Shown here one piece after another: positions 34,316-43,426 of a DNA stretch of 62,673 nt. The translations under genes were made by a program, and so were the position numbers. Below the pieces are notes generated by a model, which saw only the letters and a program-made list of their open reading frames with translations, made no database searches and had not been told where the DNA came from. The DNA is from Catenulisporales bacterium (lineage in GTDB: Bacteria > Actinomycetota > Actinomycetes > Streptomycetales > Catenulisporaceae), in the NCBI GenBank assembly GCA_019510485.1, contig JAEKKI010000162.1, forward strand, positions 1 to 62,673, given 5' to 3'. How positions within the stretch are numbered: the stretch's first letter is position 1; every line of letters begins with the position of its first letter.

Positions 34316-34995
34316 GCCGCCGATTCGGCGAGCACGCCGAGCTCGATCGCGGCCCGCGTCATGTCGGCCCGGCGGCGCGCTCCGATCTTGTCGCGGATCC
34401 GGTCCAGGTACGAGCGCACCGTCCGAACGCTGATTCCCATCTCCATCGCGATGTCTCGGTCCCGTTCGCCGGCCGCCACCAGCGCCAGCACCTGCTTCTC
34501 CTGCCCGGACAGCTCCAGGCGCGGCCCGGCCTGCCGGTTCTGCTCGGTGGTGAGCACGATCGAGGCCAGCGTCGGCGACACGTAGCTGTTCCCCGCCGCG
34601 ATCTCCCGGACCGCGCGCAGTATCTCAGAACCCTCAGATTCCTTCGACAGGAACCCGCGGGCCCCGGCCGAGATCGCCCCCAGCACATCGGCCTTCGCCG
34701 CCTCGGCCGAGACCACCAGCACCCGGTTGCCCATGCCGTTGATCTGCAGCACCGCCGCCGCGCCCTTGACCCCGGGCAGCGTCAGATCCAGCACCACGAT
34801 CCCGTCCCGGCGCGGCCGGCAGGCCACGAACTTGCCCACCGAGCCGGCCACCACATCCACCTCGAACTCCCCGGACTCCTCGAACAGCCGGGTCAGCGCA
34901 TCGCGGTACAGGGGGTGGTCCTCCACCACGCTGACGGGGATGCGAGCCGGCTCCTGCCCGGTGCGGACGGCGGTGGCAGTCGCAGTGGCCTCCAT
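34309..34995 (-). CDS. NarL/LuxR-family response regulator
   Basis: 228 residues from ATG with AGGAAGG upstream. The receiver domain has the acidic pair VVEDHP, phospho-acceptor Asp70 in GIVVLDLTLPGV and the lysine in FLSKES. The C-terminal LuxR HTH reads LSGQEKQVLALVAAGERDRDIAMEMGISVRTVRSYLDRIRDKIGA. It is the first gene of the operon with the kinase; the phosphorylated dimer should bind DNA. Regulated genes are unknown. An upstream in-frame start at 35034 is not supported. Confidence 0.94.
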   Translation of the reverse strand: MEATATATAVRTGQEPARIPVSVVEDHPLYRDALTRLFEESGEFEVDVVAGSVGKFVACRPRRDGIVVLDLTLPGVKGAAAVLQINGMGNRVLVVSAEAAKADVLGAISAGARGFLSKESEGSEILRAVREIAAGNSYVSPTLASIVLTTEQNRQAGPRLELSGQEKQVLALVAAGERDRDIAMEMGISVRTVRSYLDRIRDKIGARRRADMTRAAIELGVLAESAAC

Positions 34996-35278
34996 GGGCG
35001 CCTTCCTTCGGTTGCCGCTGTGAAGTTCCTGCACCTAGTGTCATGAGCCGGAAACGGCGCGTCGTCGGTAAAACTACGTAACCGGCTACTACCTCTTACG
35101 CGGCCGCACCGCCGGCGCCGTGAGGTGCTGCGGTGCGAACGGGTCCACGTAAGCTGCGAATCAAGAGAATGAAAGCCCTCGTCCACCAGAGCTGAGTACA
35201 GTTCATCGATATCTGTCAGAAGCGATGACTACTGTCCATCGCCAGCGTCAGGGATCGACAACCTTCGGGGAGGTGCGC

Positions 35279-38200
35279 GTGCTCGCGACGGGTTCGCCAC
35301 AGTCCGGGCAGGCACTGGTCGGGCGGGAAGCTCAGATCAACCGCTTGGCGGTCGCGGTCGAGGCGCTGGGATCGGGCCGGGGCGCGGTGCTGGAGGTCGC
35401 CGGGGATCCGGGCCTGGGTAAGACCCGCCTGCTGGGGTTGCTGGCCGAGATGGCCGAACGCTCCGGGAAGCGGATCGCCCGCTCCAAGGCGTTGCGCGGG
35501 ACCACCACGCCGCGTCAGCTGTTCCGCGACGCCTGGGCCGACGTGCCGGCTCCGGATCTCGCCGACTCCGACGAGGAGGCGGTGTTTCGTACTGTTCGCA
35601 CGGGGTTGGCCGGGTGGGCTGTCAGTACGAATACCGACAGCGATACCGGTTCTGATTCCGGCGCAGCGGGCGGCGTCGTCATCTTCGACGACGTCCACCT
35701 CGCCGACGAAGCCTCCACCCGGCTGCTGGCCCGCCTGGTCCGCACCCCCGTCCCGGGCCCGCTGCTGCTGGCGATCGGCCACTGCCCGCGCCGCACCGGC
35801 TCGGTGCTGCTGGAAGCCCTCGACGACGGCGCGCGGACCGGCCGGCTGGTGCGGATCGATCTGGAACCGCTGGACGCAACTCCTCACCGCCTGGACCGGT
35901 CCGGCCGCACCCGAGGCGTCCTACGTCGAGCAGATCCGCGCCGCCGCCGACGGCAACCCGCGCCATCTGCGGATCCTCACCGCCGCCGGCTGGCGTCCCG
36001 AGGCGTGGCCGGACAGCCCCGGCGAGGACACCGGCGCCCTGCTGCGCGAGGCCGCCGCCATGGGCGTCGAACTGGACGCGCTCACCGCCGAGCAGACCGC
36101 CGTGGTCGGCGCCGCCGCGGTGCTGGCCGGCGCCTTCCGGCCCGAGGACGCGGCCCGCATATCAGGGCTCGGACTCCCCGGCACCCTGGACGCCCTGGAC
36201 GAACTGGTGCGCGCCGACGTCATCCGGCACGCCGCCCCCGGCGCCCGCTTCGCCTTCCGGCACCCGCTGCTCGGCCACGTCGCCCACGAGCGCACCCCGC
36301 TGCCCACCCTGCTGGCCGCCCACCAGCGCGCCCTGGACCTGCTGGCCGCCCGCGGCGCCGGCCCGGCCGACCTGGCCCGGCACGCCGAACACCTGGTCGG
36401 CACCGACGCGGCGGCCGCCGCGCCGCTGCTGGCCCGCGGCGCGGCCGAGATCCTGCCCGACGCTCCGGCCACCGCCGCCCGCTGGCTCGGCCTGGCCCTC
36501 CAGACCCCGCTCGGGGAACGTCCGGGCGCCGAGCGCGCCGCCCTGATGCTCGAATGCTGCCGGGCGCTGTCCGCCGCCGGCCGCTTCGAGCAGGCCCGGG
36601 CGCTGGCGCACGACGTGCTGCGCGACGACACCCACCTGACCGGCCCGCTGCGGCTGCGCGCCTCGGCGATGCGCGTCGCCGCCGAACGCCAGCTCGGGCG
36701 CTACGACGAGGCCGAGGCGGTGGCGCGGGCGGCGCTGGACGCTCTGGCGCGGCCGCTCACCGCCGGGACCGCGGAACTCGCGTTCGAGTTCGGTGTGATG
36801 CACATGTACCGGGGGACGTACGCGCAGGCGCGGGCCGTGGTGCAGGAGGTGGCCACGGCGATCAGGGCGGCGGCCGGCGCCGGGGTGCTCGGCGGTGGCG
36901 GAGCTTCGAGCTTTGATGAGGTGAGCCCCGGTGTCGCGGCCGACGCCGGACCGGGCCCCGCCGACCGTGACTCCCTCGCCGCGATCCTGCGCATCCATCC
37001 CGCCTCGCCGCCCGACGACCGCGCAGCCGCGGCGGTCCGCGTCCTGGCCGCCTTCGGCGACGCCTATCTCGGCCGCAGCGCCGACGCCATCCCGGCGCTC
37101 GTGGAATGCGCTCGCCTGGTCGACAGCCTGCCGGACGCCACCGCCGCGCGTACCCCGGAGCTGCTGGCGATGCTCGGCTGCGGCGAGTTGTTCATGGAGG
37201 GCTTGACCGCCGCCAGCCGCCACCTGCTGCGCGGCCTGACCATCGCCCGCAGGGGCGGCCCGCAGCAGATGAAACTCAACCTCCTGCTGGGCCTGGCCTA
37301 CATCGACCAGCAGACCGGCCACCTGGCGCGCGCCGAGCGCCGGGCCGAGGAGGCCGGGCGGGTGGCTCGCGCCACTGGTGCCGGGGACGGTGTCAGCATG
37401 AGCGAGGCGTTGCGGGTGGGTGCGGCGATCTTCTCGCGTAGCCGTGCCGAGGCCCCGGGCGTCGTCGCGGCCGCCGAGCACGCGGTGCGTATCGCCCGCC
37501 CCGGCAACGGCTGGTGGTCCGGCTCGGCGGCGCGGCAGCTGGCGCTGGTCCGCGAGGTCAACGGCGACGCCGCCGGCTGTGTCGAGGCCCTGTTGGAGGG
37601 CGGCGGCGGCCCGGGGCTGCGCAAACTCCAGCCGGCCTACCGGCCGATGCTGCTGTCCATGCTCTCCACCGCCGCGCTGCGCTCCGGCGACGTCGATCTG
37701 GCCCGGCACAGCGCGCTCGCCGCCGCCGAGGCCGCCGAGGCCTCCGGCCTGTCGGTGCAGGGCGCGTACGTCACCCGCGCCCAGGCCGCCCTGCACGCCG
37801 CCGAAGGCGATCAGGCGCTCGCGGCGCAGCTGTTCGAGCAGGCGGCTCTTGGTTTCCGCCGTGCCGGGCGGCCGATTCAGCACGCTTGGACGCTGACGGT
37901 CGGCGTCCATGCCGCTGCGGCCGCCCACGGATATTCGTCGGCTGTGACCTGGCTGGACACCGCCGAGGAAGTGGCCCGGGTGCACGGCGCGCTGCGTATC
38001 GAGGAGGAGGTGGCGCAGATCAGGGCCGTGCTGACGGCTCGGTCGGTTCGTCCGACGGTGACCGCGGTGCCGCTGATGCCGGCCAAACCCCTGCAATCCG
38101 ATGTCAGGGCGCTGCTCACCGCCCGGGAGCAGCAGATAGCCGCGCTGGTGGCCACCGGCCGCCGCAGCCGTGCCATCGCCGCCGAACTGTTCCTGAGCCA

Positions 38201-38309
38201 CCGCACGGTGGAGACGCACCTGGCCCGCATCTACCGCAAGTTGAACGTCTCCTCACGCACCGCTTTGGCGCACCTGCTACAGGGTGTTGACAGCGCGGGC
38301 ACGGAGTAA
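35279..38309 (+). pseudogene. Large LuxR-family AAA ATPase regulator (LAL/MalT type), one frameshift
   Basis: From a GTG with GGGGAGG 5 nt upstream, the first frame encodes an AAA domain: LVGREAQINRL, Walker A GDPGLGKTRLL, and Walker B VVIFDDVHLAD. After RIDLEPLDA (about 35875) the frame becomes nonsense. The frame one base over then continues LLTAWTGPAAPEASYVEQIRAAADGNPRHLRIL, then a TPR-like region and a C-terminal LuxR HTH (LTAREQQIAALVATGRRSRAIAAELFLSHRTVETHLARIYRKL). A single-base insertion (or two-base loss) in the aactcctc run explains it. Intact, it would be a signal-transducing activator of about 1,010 residues. Sequencing error, mutation and programmed frameshift cannot be separated here. 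Confidence 0.8.
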
Positions 38310-38318
38310 GTGCGGGCC

Positions 38319-39152
38319 TCACTCCTTCATCCCGCTCCCCAACGCCGTCGCCGTGAAGTGCCGCTGCGCCACCAGGAACAGCACCACCACCGGCACGACA
38401 AGCACGCACGCCCCGGCCAGAATCACCCCGTAGGGGTTCGCAGCAGTGGCGGCGTTGTTCGTCAGGTACTGACCCAGCGACACCGCCAGCGGCTGCATCG
38501 TGTGCTTCTTGGTGATCAGGAACGGCCACAGGAACTCGTTCCACGGTCCGATGAACGTGACGACCGAGGCGGTGATGATCGCCGGTTTGGTCAGCGGGGC
38601 GGCGACCAGGATCAGGGTCCGCAGTTCCCCGGCGCCGTCGATGTGCGCGGCGTCGAACAGCTCGTCCGGCAGCGAGACGAAGAACTGCCGGAAGATCAGT
38701 ACCGCCGTGGCGTTGACCGCGAACGGCAGGATCATGCCGAGGTAGTTGTCGGCGAGCCCGTAGTCGCGGACCACCAGGATGTACAGCGGGATCATCATCA
38801 CCTGGAACGGCAGCACCAGGACCAGGATCAGCCCGGCCGCCACCGCCGACTTGCCGGGGAAGCGCAGCCGGGCCAGGGCGTAGCCGGCGGGCAGCCCGAT
38901 GACGATGGTCAGGACCACCGCGCCCAGTGTGAACACGGCCGAGTTGGTGAGCGACGGCAGCAGGGTGATCGCCTTGTTCACGTCGCGGTAGTTGGTCAGG
39001 CCGAGGTTGCCCGGCCGGGGTATCAGACCGCTGAAGGCGCTGTCGGCCCGGAGCTGGAAGGAGCCGACGACCATGTAGTACAGCGGGAAGATGCTCGCGA
39101 GTGCGCCGAGCATGACGAAGCCGTAGCTGACGAGCCGTCTCAATACTCTCAT
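38319..39152 (-). CDS. CUT1 sugar ABC transporter permease (MalG-like)
   Basis: 277 residues starting MRVLRRLVSYGFVMLGALASIFPLYYMVV. Six membrane segments and the cytoplasmic EAA loop ELFDAAHIDGAGELRTLILVAAPLTKPA (in parts), which contacts the ATPase. The end YGVILAGACVLVVPVVVLFLVAQRHF and GSGMKE is typical of CUT1 MalG-type permeases. Its ATG overlaps the TGA of the MalF-like gene. No ATPase gene is in the operon, so a shared MsiK/MsmK-type ATPase elsewhere is expected, as in streptomycetes. Confidence 0.93.
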   Translation of the reverse strand: MRVLRRLVSYGFVMLGALASIFPLYYMVVGSFQLRADSAFSGLIPRPGNLGLTNYRDVNKAITLLPSLTNSAVFTLGAVVLTIVIGLPAGYALARLRFPGKSAVAAGLILVLVLPFQVMMIPLYILVVRDYGLADNYLGMILPFAVNATAVLIFRQFFVSLPDELFDAAHIDGAGELRTLILVAAPLTKPAIITASVVTFIGPWNEFLWPFLITKKHTMQPLAVSLGQYLTNNAATAANPYGVILAGACVLVVPVVVLFLVAQRHFTATALGSGMKE

Positions 39153-40069
39153 CGTGCCTCCTCCGCCCCGCGCTGCGTCAGCCGCTGCACGCCGCGCCCG
39201 AGGCCGGCCACCAGCAGCACGAACAGCGTCAGCAGGATGCCCATCGCCGCGCCGACGCCGGGCTTGCCCTGCTCGACGCCGTTCTGGTAGATCAGCAGCG
39301 CCGGGGTCATCGACGCGCCGTTCGGGCCGCCGCCGTTGGTGAGCAGGTAGGGTTCGGTGAACAGGTTGGCGCCGACGATCAGCGCCAGCGTGGTGACCAG
39401 GATGGTGACGTTGCGCACCGCCGGCACCGTGATCGCCCGGAACTGCCGGACCACCCCCGCGCCGTCGATACTCGCCGCCTCGTAGAGCGACTCAGGGATC
39501 AACAACACTCCGGCGAGGTAGAGCAGCACGTAGAACCCCAGCTGTTTCCAGGTCACCTCCAAGGCGATGACCAGCATCGCCAGCTTGGAGTTGACCAGCC
39601 ACGACGGGTTCGGCGCCCAGTCGCCCAGGACGCGGTTGATCAGGCCGCTGGAGCTGAACAGGAAGTACCAGATCCCGATGACGGCGATGCTCGCGGTGAC
39701 GAAGGGCATGAAGAACGCCGAGCGGAAGAACGTCTTCATCCGGGTCAGCTTCGCCAGCACCGCCGCCAGGGTCAGCCCGAGCACCACGGTCAGCGGCACG
39801 TTGATGGCCAGGAACTCCAGGATGTTCAGGAAGGACCGGCGCAGCTGCGGGTCCGACAGGGCCTTGCGATAGTTCGCGAGGCCGACGAAGGGCTGCGGGA
39901 CGGACGCTCCGGGCGCGGCGTAGACGTAGTCCAGCACCGAGATCCGGACGCCCTGGATGATCGGGACGGCGTAGACGATCACCAGGTACGCCGCGTACGG
40001 TGCGGCCAGCCACAGCCCGATGAGCACCTTGGAACGCGGTCCCCCTCTTCCCTTTCGCGCGCGGGACAT
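39149..40069 (-). CDS. CUT1 sugar ABC transporter permease (MalF-like)
   Basis: 306 residues beginning MSRARKGRGGPRSKVLIGLWLAAPYAAYL. Six membrane helices; EAA loop SLYEAASIDGAGVVRQFRAITVPAVRN. The first periplasmic part contains SVLDYVYAAPGASVPQPFVGLANYRKALSDP, characteristic of MalF-type subunits. It lies between the binding-protein gene (10-nt gap) and the MalG-like gene (4-nt overlap), forming the transporter core. Confidence 0.93.
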   Translation of the reverse strand: MSRARKGRGGPRSKVLIGLWLAAPYAAYLVIVYAVPIIQGVRISVLDYVYAAPGASVPQPFVGLANYRKALSDPQLRRSFLNILEFLAINVPLTVVLGLTLAAVLAKLTRMKTFFRSAFFMPFVTASIAVIGIWYFLFSSSGLINRVLGDWAPNPSWLVNSKLAMLVIALEVTWKQLGFYVLLYLAGVLLIPESLYEAASIDGAGVVRQFRAITVPAVRNVTILVTTLALIVGANLFTEPYLLTNGGGPNGASMTPALLIYQNGVEQGKPGVGAAMGILLTLFVLLVAGLGRGVQRLTQRGAEEAR

Positions 40070-40079
40070 CGGCGCGCCC

Positions 40080-41369
40080 CTACTTCTTGATGTCGGCCGC
40101 GACGGTCCCGGCCGCCTGGTGCAGCCACTGGTCGGTGGGCTGCTGGCCGAAGACCACAGACTTCAGGTAGCCGTTGCGGAAGTCCTGCCACATCGCCACG
40201 CCGTTGGCGACGTTCGGGACCTCCACGGTCCGGCTCGCCTGTTGGGCGAACAGGCTGTACTCGGGGTGGCCGGAGAAGTAGGACGCGTACACGGTCGGCA
40301 GGCTGGACCGCAGCGGCATCTGGCCGGTGGTGGACAGCAGCGCGCCGTCGTTCTCCTGGCCGGTGGCGAACTTCAGGAAGTCCCACGCGGTCTGCCGGTT
40401 GCCGCAGGCGCTGAAGAGCGAGACGGTCTTGGAGTCGGCGAAGGTGTGGATCTGGTCGGCCGGCTTGCCGGTGGAGGTCGGCACCGGCACCGCGCCCCAG
40501 TTCACCTTGCTGCCGTAGACCGCGATCGCCCACGGCCCGACGATGGCCATCGCCGCCTTCTTGTCGGCGAACGCGTCGCCGTTGTACTTCTCCTTCGGCG
40601 CCAGGCCCTTGGCGTAGAGCTGAGCCCAGAAGCCGGCCACGGCCTGCCCGGCGGCGCCGTCGAAGGTCGCCTGGCCGTTGTCCACCAGCGCCTTGCCGCC
40701 GCTCTCGGCGATGTAGAGCGGGTAGAAGTCGAACCAGTTCTGGAAGAACTCGTTGGTCGGCGCCGGGGCGATCGCCCACTGCGCGCCGCCGGCGGCGGTC
40801 AGCTTCCGCGCCGCGGCGAGGAAATCAGAGTACGTCGACAGAGCGGGATGGTCCGGGTCCAGCCCGGCCGCCTTGAACATGTCCTTGTTGTAGAAGATCA
40901 TGACCGGGTTGCTCTTCCACGGCAGCTGGTAGTACTTGCCGTCAGGGCTCTTGTACTCCGCGGCCACGGACGCGCCGCTGCGGCCCTCGACGTAGGACAC
41001 CCCGTCGGAGAAGTCGTTCAGCGGCACCAGCCCGCCCTGCCGCACCCAGCCCGAGATCGCCGACGGCGAGCCGTTGAACACCAGGCACGGGGCGTTCCCG
41101 GCCGCGACCGCCGCGGTGATGACCTCCTCCGAACTCGTCCCGGCCGGGATCTTCTCCCCGGTGACCTGCTGATCCGGATGGTCCTTGTTCCACGCCGCTA
41201 CCGTGGCCTTGCCCCAGGTGACCTCCTGGTCGTTGTCGGAGTACCAGATCTTGATCGGCCCGGTCTTCGCCTTCCCGCCGTTCCCGCCCCCGGAGCTGCA
41301 AGCCGTCATCAGCAGGCCCGTGCAGGCCAGCGCCGCGACGGCGGCGGTGAACGTGCGCATCTTCGCCAT
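40080..41369 (-). CDS. Sugar ABC transporter substrate-binding lipoprotein
   Basis: 429 residues. The N-terminus is a lipoprotein signal peptide, MAKMRTFTAAVAALACTGLLMTAC, with lipobox LMTAC. The mature part is an extracellular solute-binding protein of the SBP_bac_1 class: IKIWYSDNDQEVTWGKATVAAWN, LPWKSNPVMIFYNKDMFKAAGLDPD, FADKKAAMAIVGPWAI. It captures a sugar, probably an oligosaccharide, for the two permeases downstream. First gene of the operon; a perfect inverted repeat at 41392-41415 lies 22 nt upstream and is a candidate operator. No LacI-family regulator is adjacent. Confidence 0.93.
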   Translation of the reverse strand: MAKMRTFTAAVAALACTGLLMTACSSGGGNGGKAKTGPIKIWYSDNDQEVTWGKATVAAWNKDHPDQQVTGEKIPAGTSSEEVITAAVAAGNAPCLVFNGSPSAISGWVRQGGLVPLNDFSDGVSYVEGRSGASVAAEYKSPDGKYYQLPWKSNPVMIFYNKDMFKAAGLDPDHPALSTYSDFLAAARKLTAAGGAQWAIAPAPTNEFFQNWFDFYPLYIAESGGKALVDNGQATFDGAAGQAVAGFWAQLYAKGLAPKEKYNGDAFADKKAAMAIVGPWAIAVYGSKVNWGAVPVPTSTGKPADQIHTFADSKTVSLFSACGNRQTAWDFLKFATGQENDGALLSTTGQMPLRSSLPTVYASYFSGHPEYSLFAQQASRTVEVPNVANGVAMWQDFRNGYLKSVVFGQQPTDQWLHQAAGTVAADIKK

Positions 41370-41391
41370 GGCTGTTCCTCTCGAATCCGGC

Positions 41392-41415
41392 GGAAGGGGT
41401 CCTAAAACCCCTTCC
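41392..41415. promoter_or_regulatory. Inverted repeat upstream of sugar ABC operon
   Basis: Perfect 9-bp arms GGAAGGGGT / ACCCCTTCC with a 6-nt spacer, 22 nt before the binding-protein ATG. It could be a repressor site or a leader hairpin that masks the start region. It is not a terminator for a known gene, since no T tract follows. Confidence 0.45.
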
Positions 41416-41555
41416 CCGGCTCAAGGGAATCAAAGCTGGAACTCGCCTACTCGCGACCCAATCGTTTCAGGGCCCTCACATACCAAACCCGCTCGACGCG
41501 TCACAGCCGCACCGGATACGGTGGCCACCGGCGCCCGGTGCGCAGGCAGCGGTTA

Positions 41556-41598
41556 CTTCTAGATCTGATGGTCGTCGGTTCAACTCCGGCCCGCCTCC
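41556..41598 (+). pseudogene. tRNA 3' half (anticodon loop to acceptor), possibly tRNA-Arg(UCU)
   Basis: CTTCTAGA then TCTGA (3' anticodon stem), TGGTC (variable loop), GTCGG-TTCAACT-CCGGC (complete T arm with the universal TTCRA loop), CCGCCTC (3' acceptor strand) and C73. Loop CTTCTA resembles tRNA-Arg(UCU), with one extra base before the stem; read literally the seven-base loop gives anticodon CUA. No matching 5' half lies upstream. The matching 5' half follows 7 nt downstream. Confidence 0.6.
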
Positions 41599-41605
41599 CG
41601 CGAGG

Positions 41606-41637
41606 GTGGCGGTAGCTCAGCCTGGTAGAGCTTCAGC
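41606..41637 (+). pseudogene. tRNA 5' half (acceptor, D arm, anticodon 5' stem)
   Basis: GTGGCGG (5' acceptor strand), TA, GCTC-AGCCTGGTA-GAGC (perfect D arm with AGCC-TGG-TA loop), T, then TCAG of the anticodon stem. It pairs with the upstream 3' half: 6 of 7 acceptor pairs (one T-T mismatch) and 4 of 5 anticodon-stem pairs. No 3' half lies downstream. Order is thus permuted: 3' half, 7-8 nt, 5' half. Confidence 0.6.
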
Positions 41638-41983
41638 GGCTTCGGCCGGTGCCCGCAGCCGACTCGATCTCGGGCGCCGCTTCTTCTTTGCGGGCTCGCC
41701 GGACAGCGTTGCCGTCGCCGAGGCCACCGACCCGACGAAGTCACTGGCGGCCCCAGCTGATGCGAGGCTAAGCGAGATGCATGTGAGACTGAGCGCGGAG
41801 GCATCCCGGATCCTCGAGCCAGAGGCGGCGAGCCGTCCCAGACCTCGACATCGATCGCCGTGTGGTCGGTGTGGAGCGGACGAGGATCCTTCTGGGCCGT
41901 GGTATCGGGCTGGCGCAGGCTGCTTCGGGGGTCTTGGCGCGGGTGTGTTTCGTACGGAGCGGCGGTGGGGTTCCTCCACACAG

Positions 41984-42001
41984 GTAGACCCGCTGGTCTA
42001 C
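41984..42001 (-). terminator. Hairpin at end of NagZ-like gene
   Basis: Perfect 7-bp arms GTAGACC / GGTCTAC with a 4-nt loop, overlapping the TAG stop of the NagZ-like gene. No T tract follows on the minus strand, so termination strength is unclear. Confidence 0.4.
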
Positions 42002-43350
42002 TTCAACCCGCCTCGCAGCGCGTTGACCCGCCCCAACGCCGCATCGAACCCGGCCCGGCCCAACCTGCCGCTGTTCACCGCATCCACCAGCGCCTGCGCC
42101 GCCGCGTCGCCCTGGGCCGGGTCGCCGGACGAACACAGCAGCAGATCCATGCCCGCCGATGCGGCGGCGAGCGCACGGTTGTACGGGCTGCCATACGCCT
42201 GGAGCGCGCCGGCCTCCAGCGCGTCGGTGATCGTCACGCCCTTGAAGCCGATACGGCCGCGGAGTTCCTGCTGCACGGCCGTGGACGACGTCCCCGCCGG
42301 GTGATTCGGATCAAGGTTCGTATACACCGCCCACGACAGCATCACGAGCTTCACCCCATCGCTGACAGCGGCGCCGTAGGGGTACTCGTCGATATTCCGC
42401 AGGTTGGTCAGCGAAACGCTGAGCGTCACCGGGCGCTCATCGGTGTTCGAGCCGGCCGGCGCCGAGCCGAGCCCGGGAAAGTGTTTGGCGGTCGCGGCCA
42501 CGCCGGCGTTCTGCTGCGCGCTGATGAACGCCGCGCCGAGTTTGGAGACCTGGTTCGGGTTCTCGCCGAAGGAGCGTTGGGTGGCGTCGATGAAGTCGCC
42601 GGGGGTGCGGGAGACGTCCAGGACCGGGGCGAGGTTGACGTTCATGCCGACGCCCGTCATGTTCTGGGCGGCCGCGGTGCCGGCGCTGGTGGCGGCGCCG
42701 AGCGGGTCGGCGCTCTGGCCGATCTGCTTGGCGGACAGATCGGGCGGGCCGGGGAGGCGCTTGACGATGCCGCCTTCCTGGTCGGTCATCAGCAGCAGCG
42801 GCAGGTGTACCGGGCTCTGTTGCTGGGCCTGGCGCAGCTGGGTGATCACGCCGGTGATCTGGGCGCGGCTGGCGATGTTGCCGCCGAAGAAGATGACGCC
42901 GGCGACGCGGCCCTGGCGGATCAGGTCCAGCAGGTGCGCCGGCGGGGTCAGGCCCTGGTAGGAGTAGATGATCCGCTGGCCGGCGAGCTGTTGCAGGGTG
43001 AGGTTCGACGGGGCGGTGGGGGCGGTCGTCGGCGGCGGGGCCGGTTTGGAGGAGCTGCCGGTGCTGCTCGAACTCGGACCGGATGAGGACGAGGATGAGG
43101 GCGAGGATGACGCCGAGGTAGACGGCGATGTCGTGCTCGACGGTGAACTCGGTGATGGCGAACTCGACGACGACGTCGAGCCGGAGCTCGAACTGTTATT
43201 CGACGCCGAAGACGACCCGCCGCTGGAGCACGCGCCGGCGAGCATCCCCGCCGCCGCGATCAGCGCCAGACCCGCCAGGCCCCGGGAACGCGTCCGGTAC
43301 CGCGACCCGGACCGTATCCGCCGTCTGCTTCGCGCGTGAGCCTCGACCAT
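41998..43350 (-). CDS. Beta-N-acetylhexosaminidase-like lipoprotein (GH3, NagZ-like)
   Basis: 450 residues from ATG (MVEAHARSRRR) with GGTGGAAG upstream. Signal peptide with lipobox LAGAC, then a Ser-rich spacer of about 75 residues (SSSSPSPSSP-like) and a Pro/Thr linker. The GH3 domain reads IIYSYQGLTPPAHLLDLI, LLLMTDQEGGIVKRL, KHFPGLGSAPAGSNTDE (the catalytic His/Asp loop of NagZ) and GVTITDALEAGAL (nucleophile Asp). It cleaves N-acetylglucosamine from wall fragments, outside the membrane in Gram-positives. The long Ser stalk should hold it through the wall. Confidence 0.9.
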   Translation of the reverse strand: MVEAHARSRRRIRSGSRYRTRSRGLAGLALIAAAGMLAGACSSGGSSSASNNSSSSGSTSSSSSPSPSSPSSTTSPSTSASSSPSSSSSSGPSSSSTGSSSKPAPPPTTAPTAPSNLTLQQLAGQRIIYSYQGLTPPAHLLDLIRQGRVAGVIFFGGNIASRAQITGVITQLRQAQQQSPVHLPLLLMTDQEGGIVKRLPGPPDLSAKQIGQSADPLGAATSAGTAAAQNMTGVGMNVNLAPVLDVSRTPGDFIDATQRSFGENPNQVSKLGAAFISAQQNAGVAATAKHFPGLGSAPAGSNTDERPVTLSVSLTNLRNIDEYPYGAAVSDGVKLVMLSWAVYTNLDPNHPAGTSSTAVQQELRGRIGFKGVTITDALEAGALQAYGSPYNRALAAASAGMDLLLCSSGDPAQGDAAAQALVDAVNSGRLGRAGFDAALGRVNALRGGLK

Positions 43351-43426
43351 GGCTTCCACCCTGGCCGCCGCCCGCCGGGAACGCCACCCGGGTAAGCCGT
43401 CTTGGTGCTGATTTTGACAAAGCTTC

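Larger units (their letters stand above)
41370..41997. other. Intergenic region, 628 bp, with operator-like repeat and tRNA halves
   Basis: No protein gene is supported. It holds the inverted repeat at 41392-41415, a perfect 12-bp palindrome CGGTGGCCACCG at 41519-41530, the two tRNA half-sequences at 41551-41644, and a hairpin overlapping the NagZ stop (41984-42001). The stretch 41645-41983 shows no feature I recognise. Confidence 0.7.

Noticed and set aside
41556-41637. Permuted two-piece tmRNA
   Set aside because: The D arm is a normal tRNA D arm and there is no tag-coding segment; actinobacteria use one-piece tmRNA.
41606-42304. Plus-strand open frame across the tRNA halves into the NagZ-like gene
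   Set aside because: It lies over tRNA sequence and antisense to a well-supported gene.
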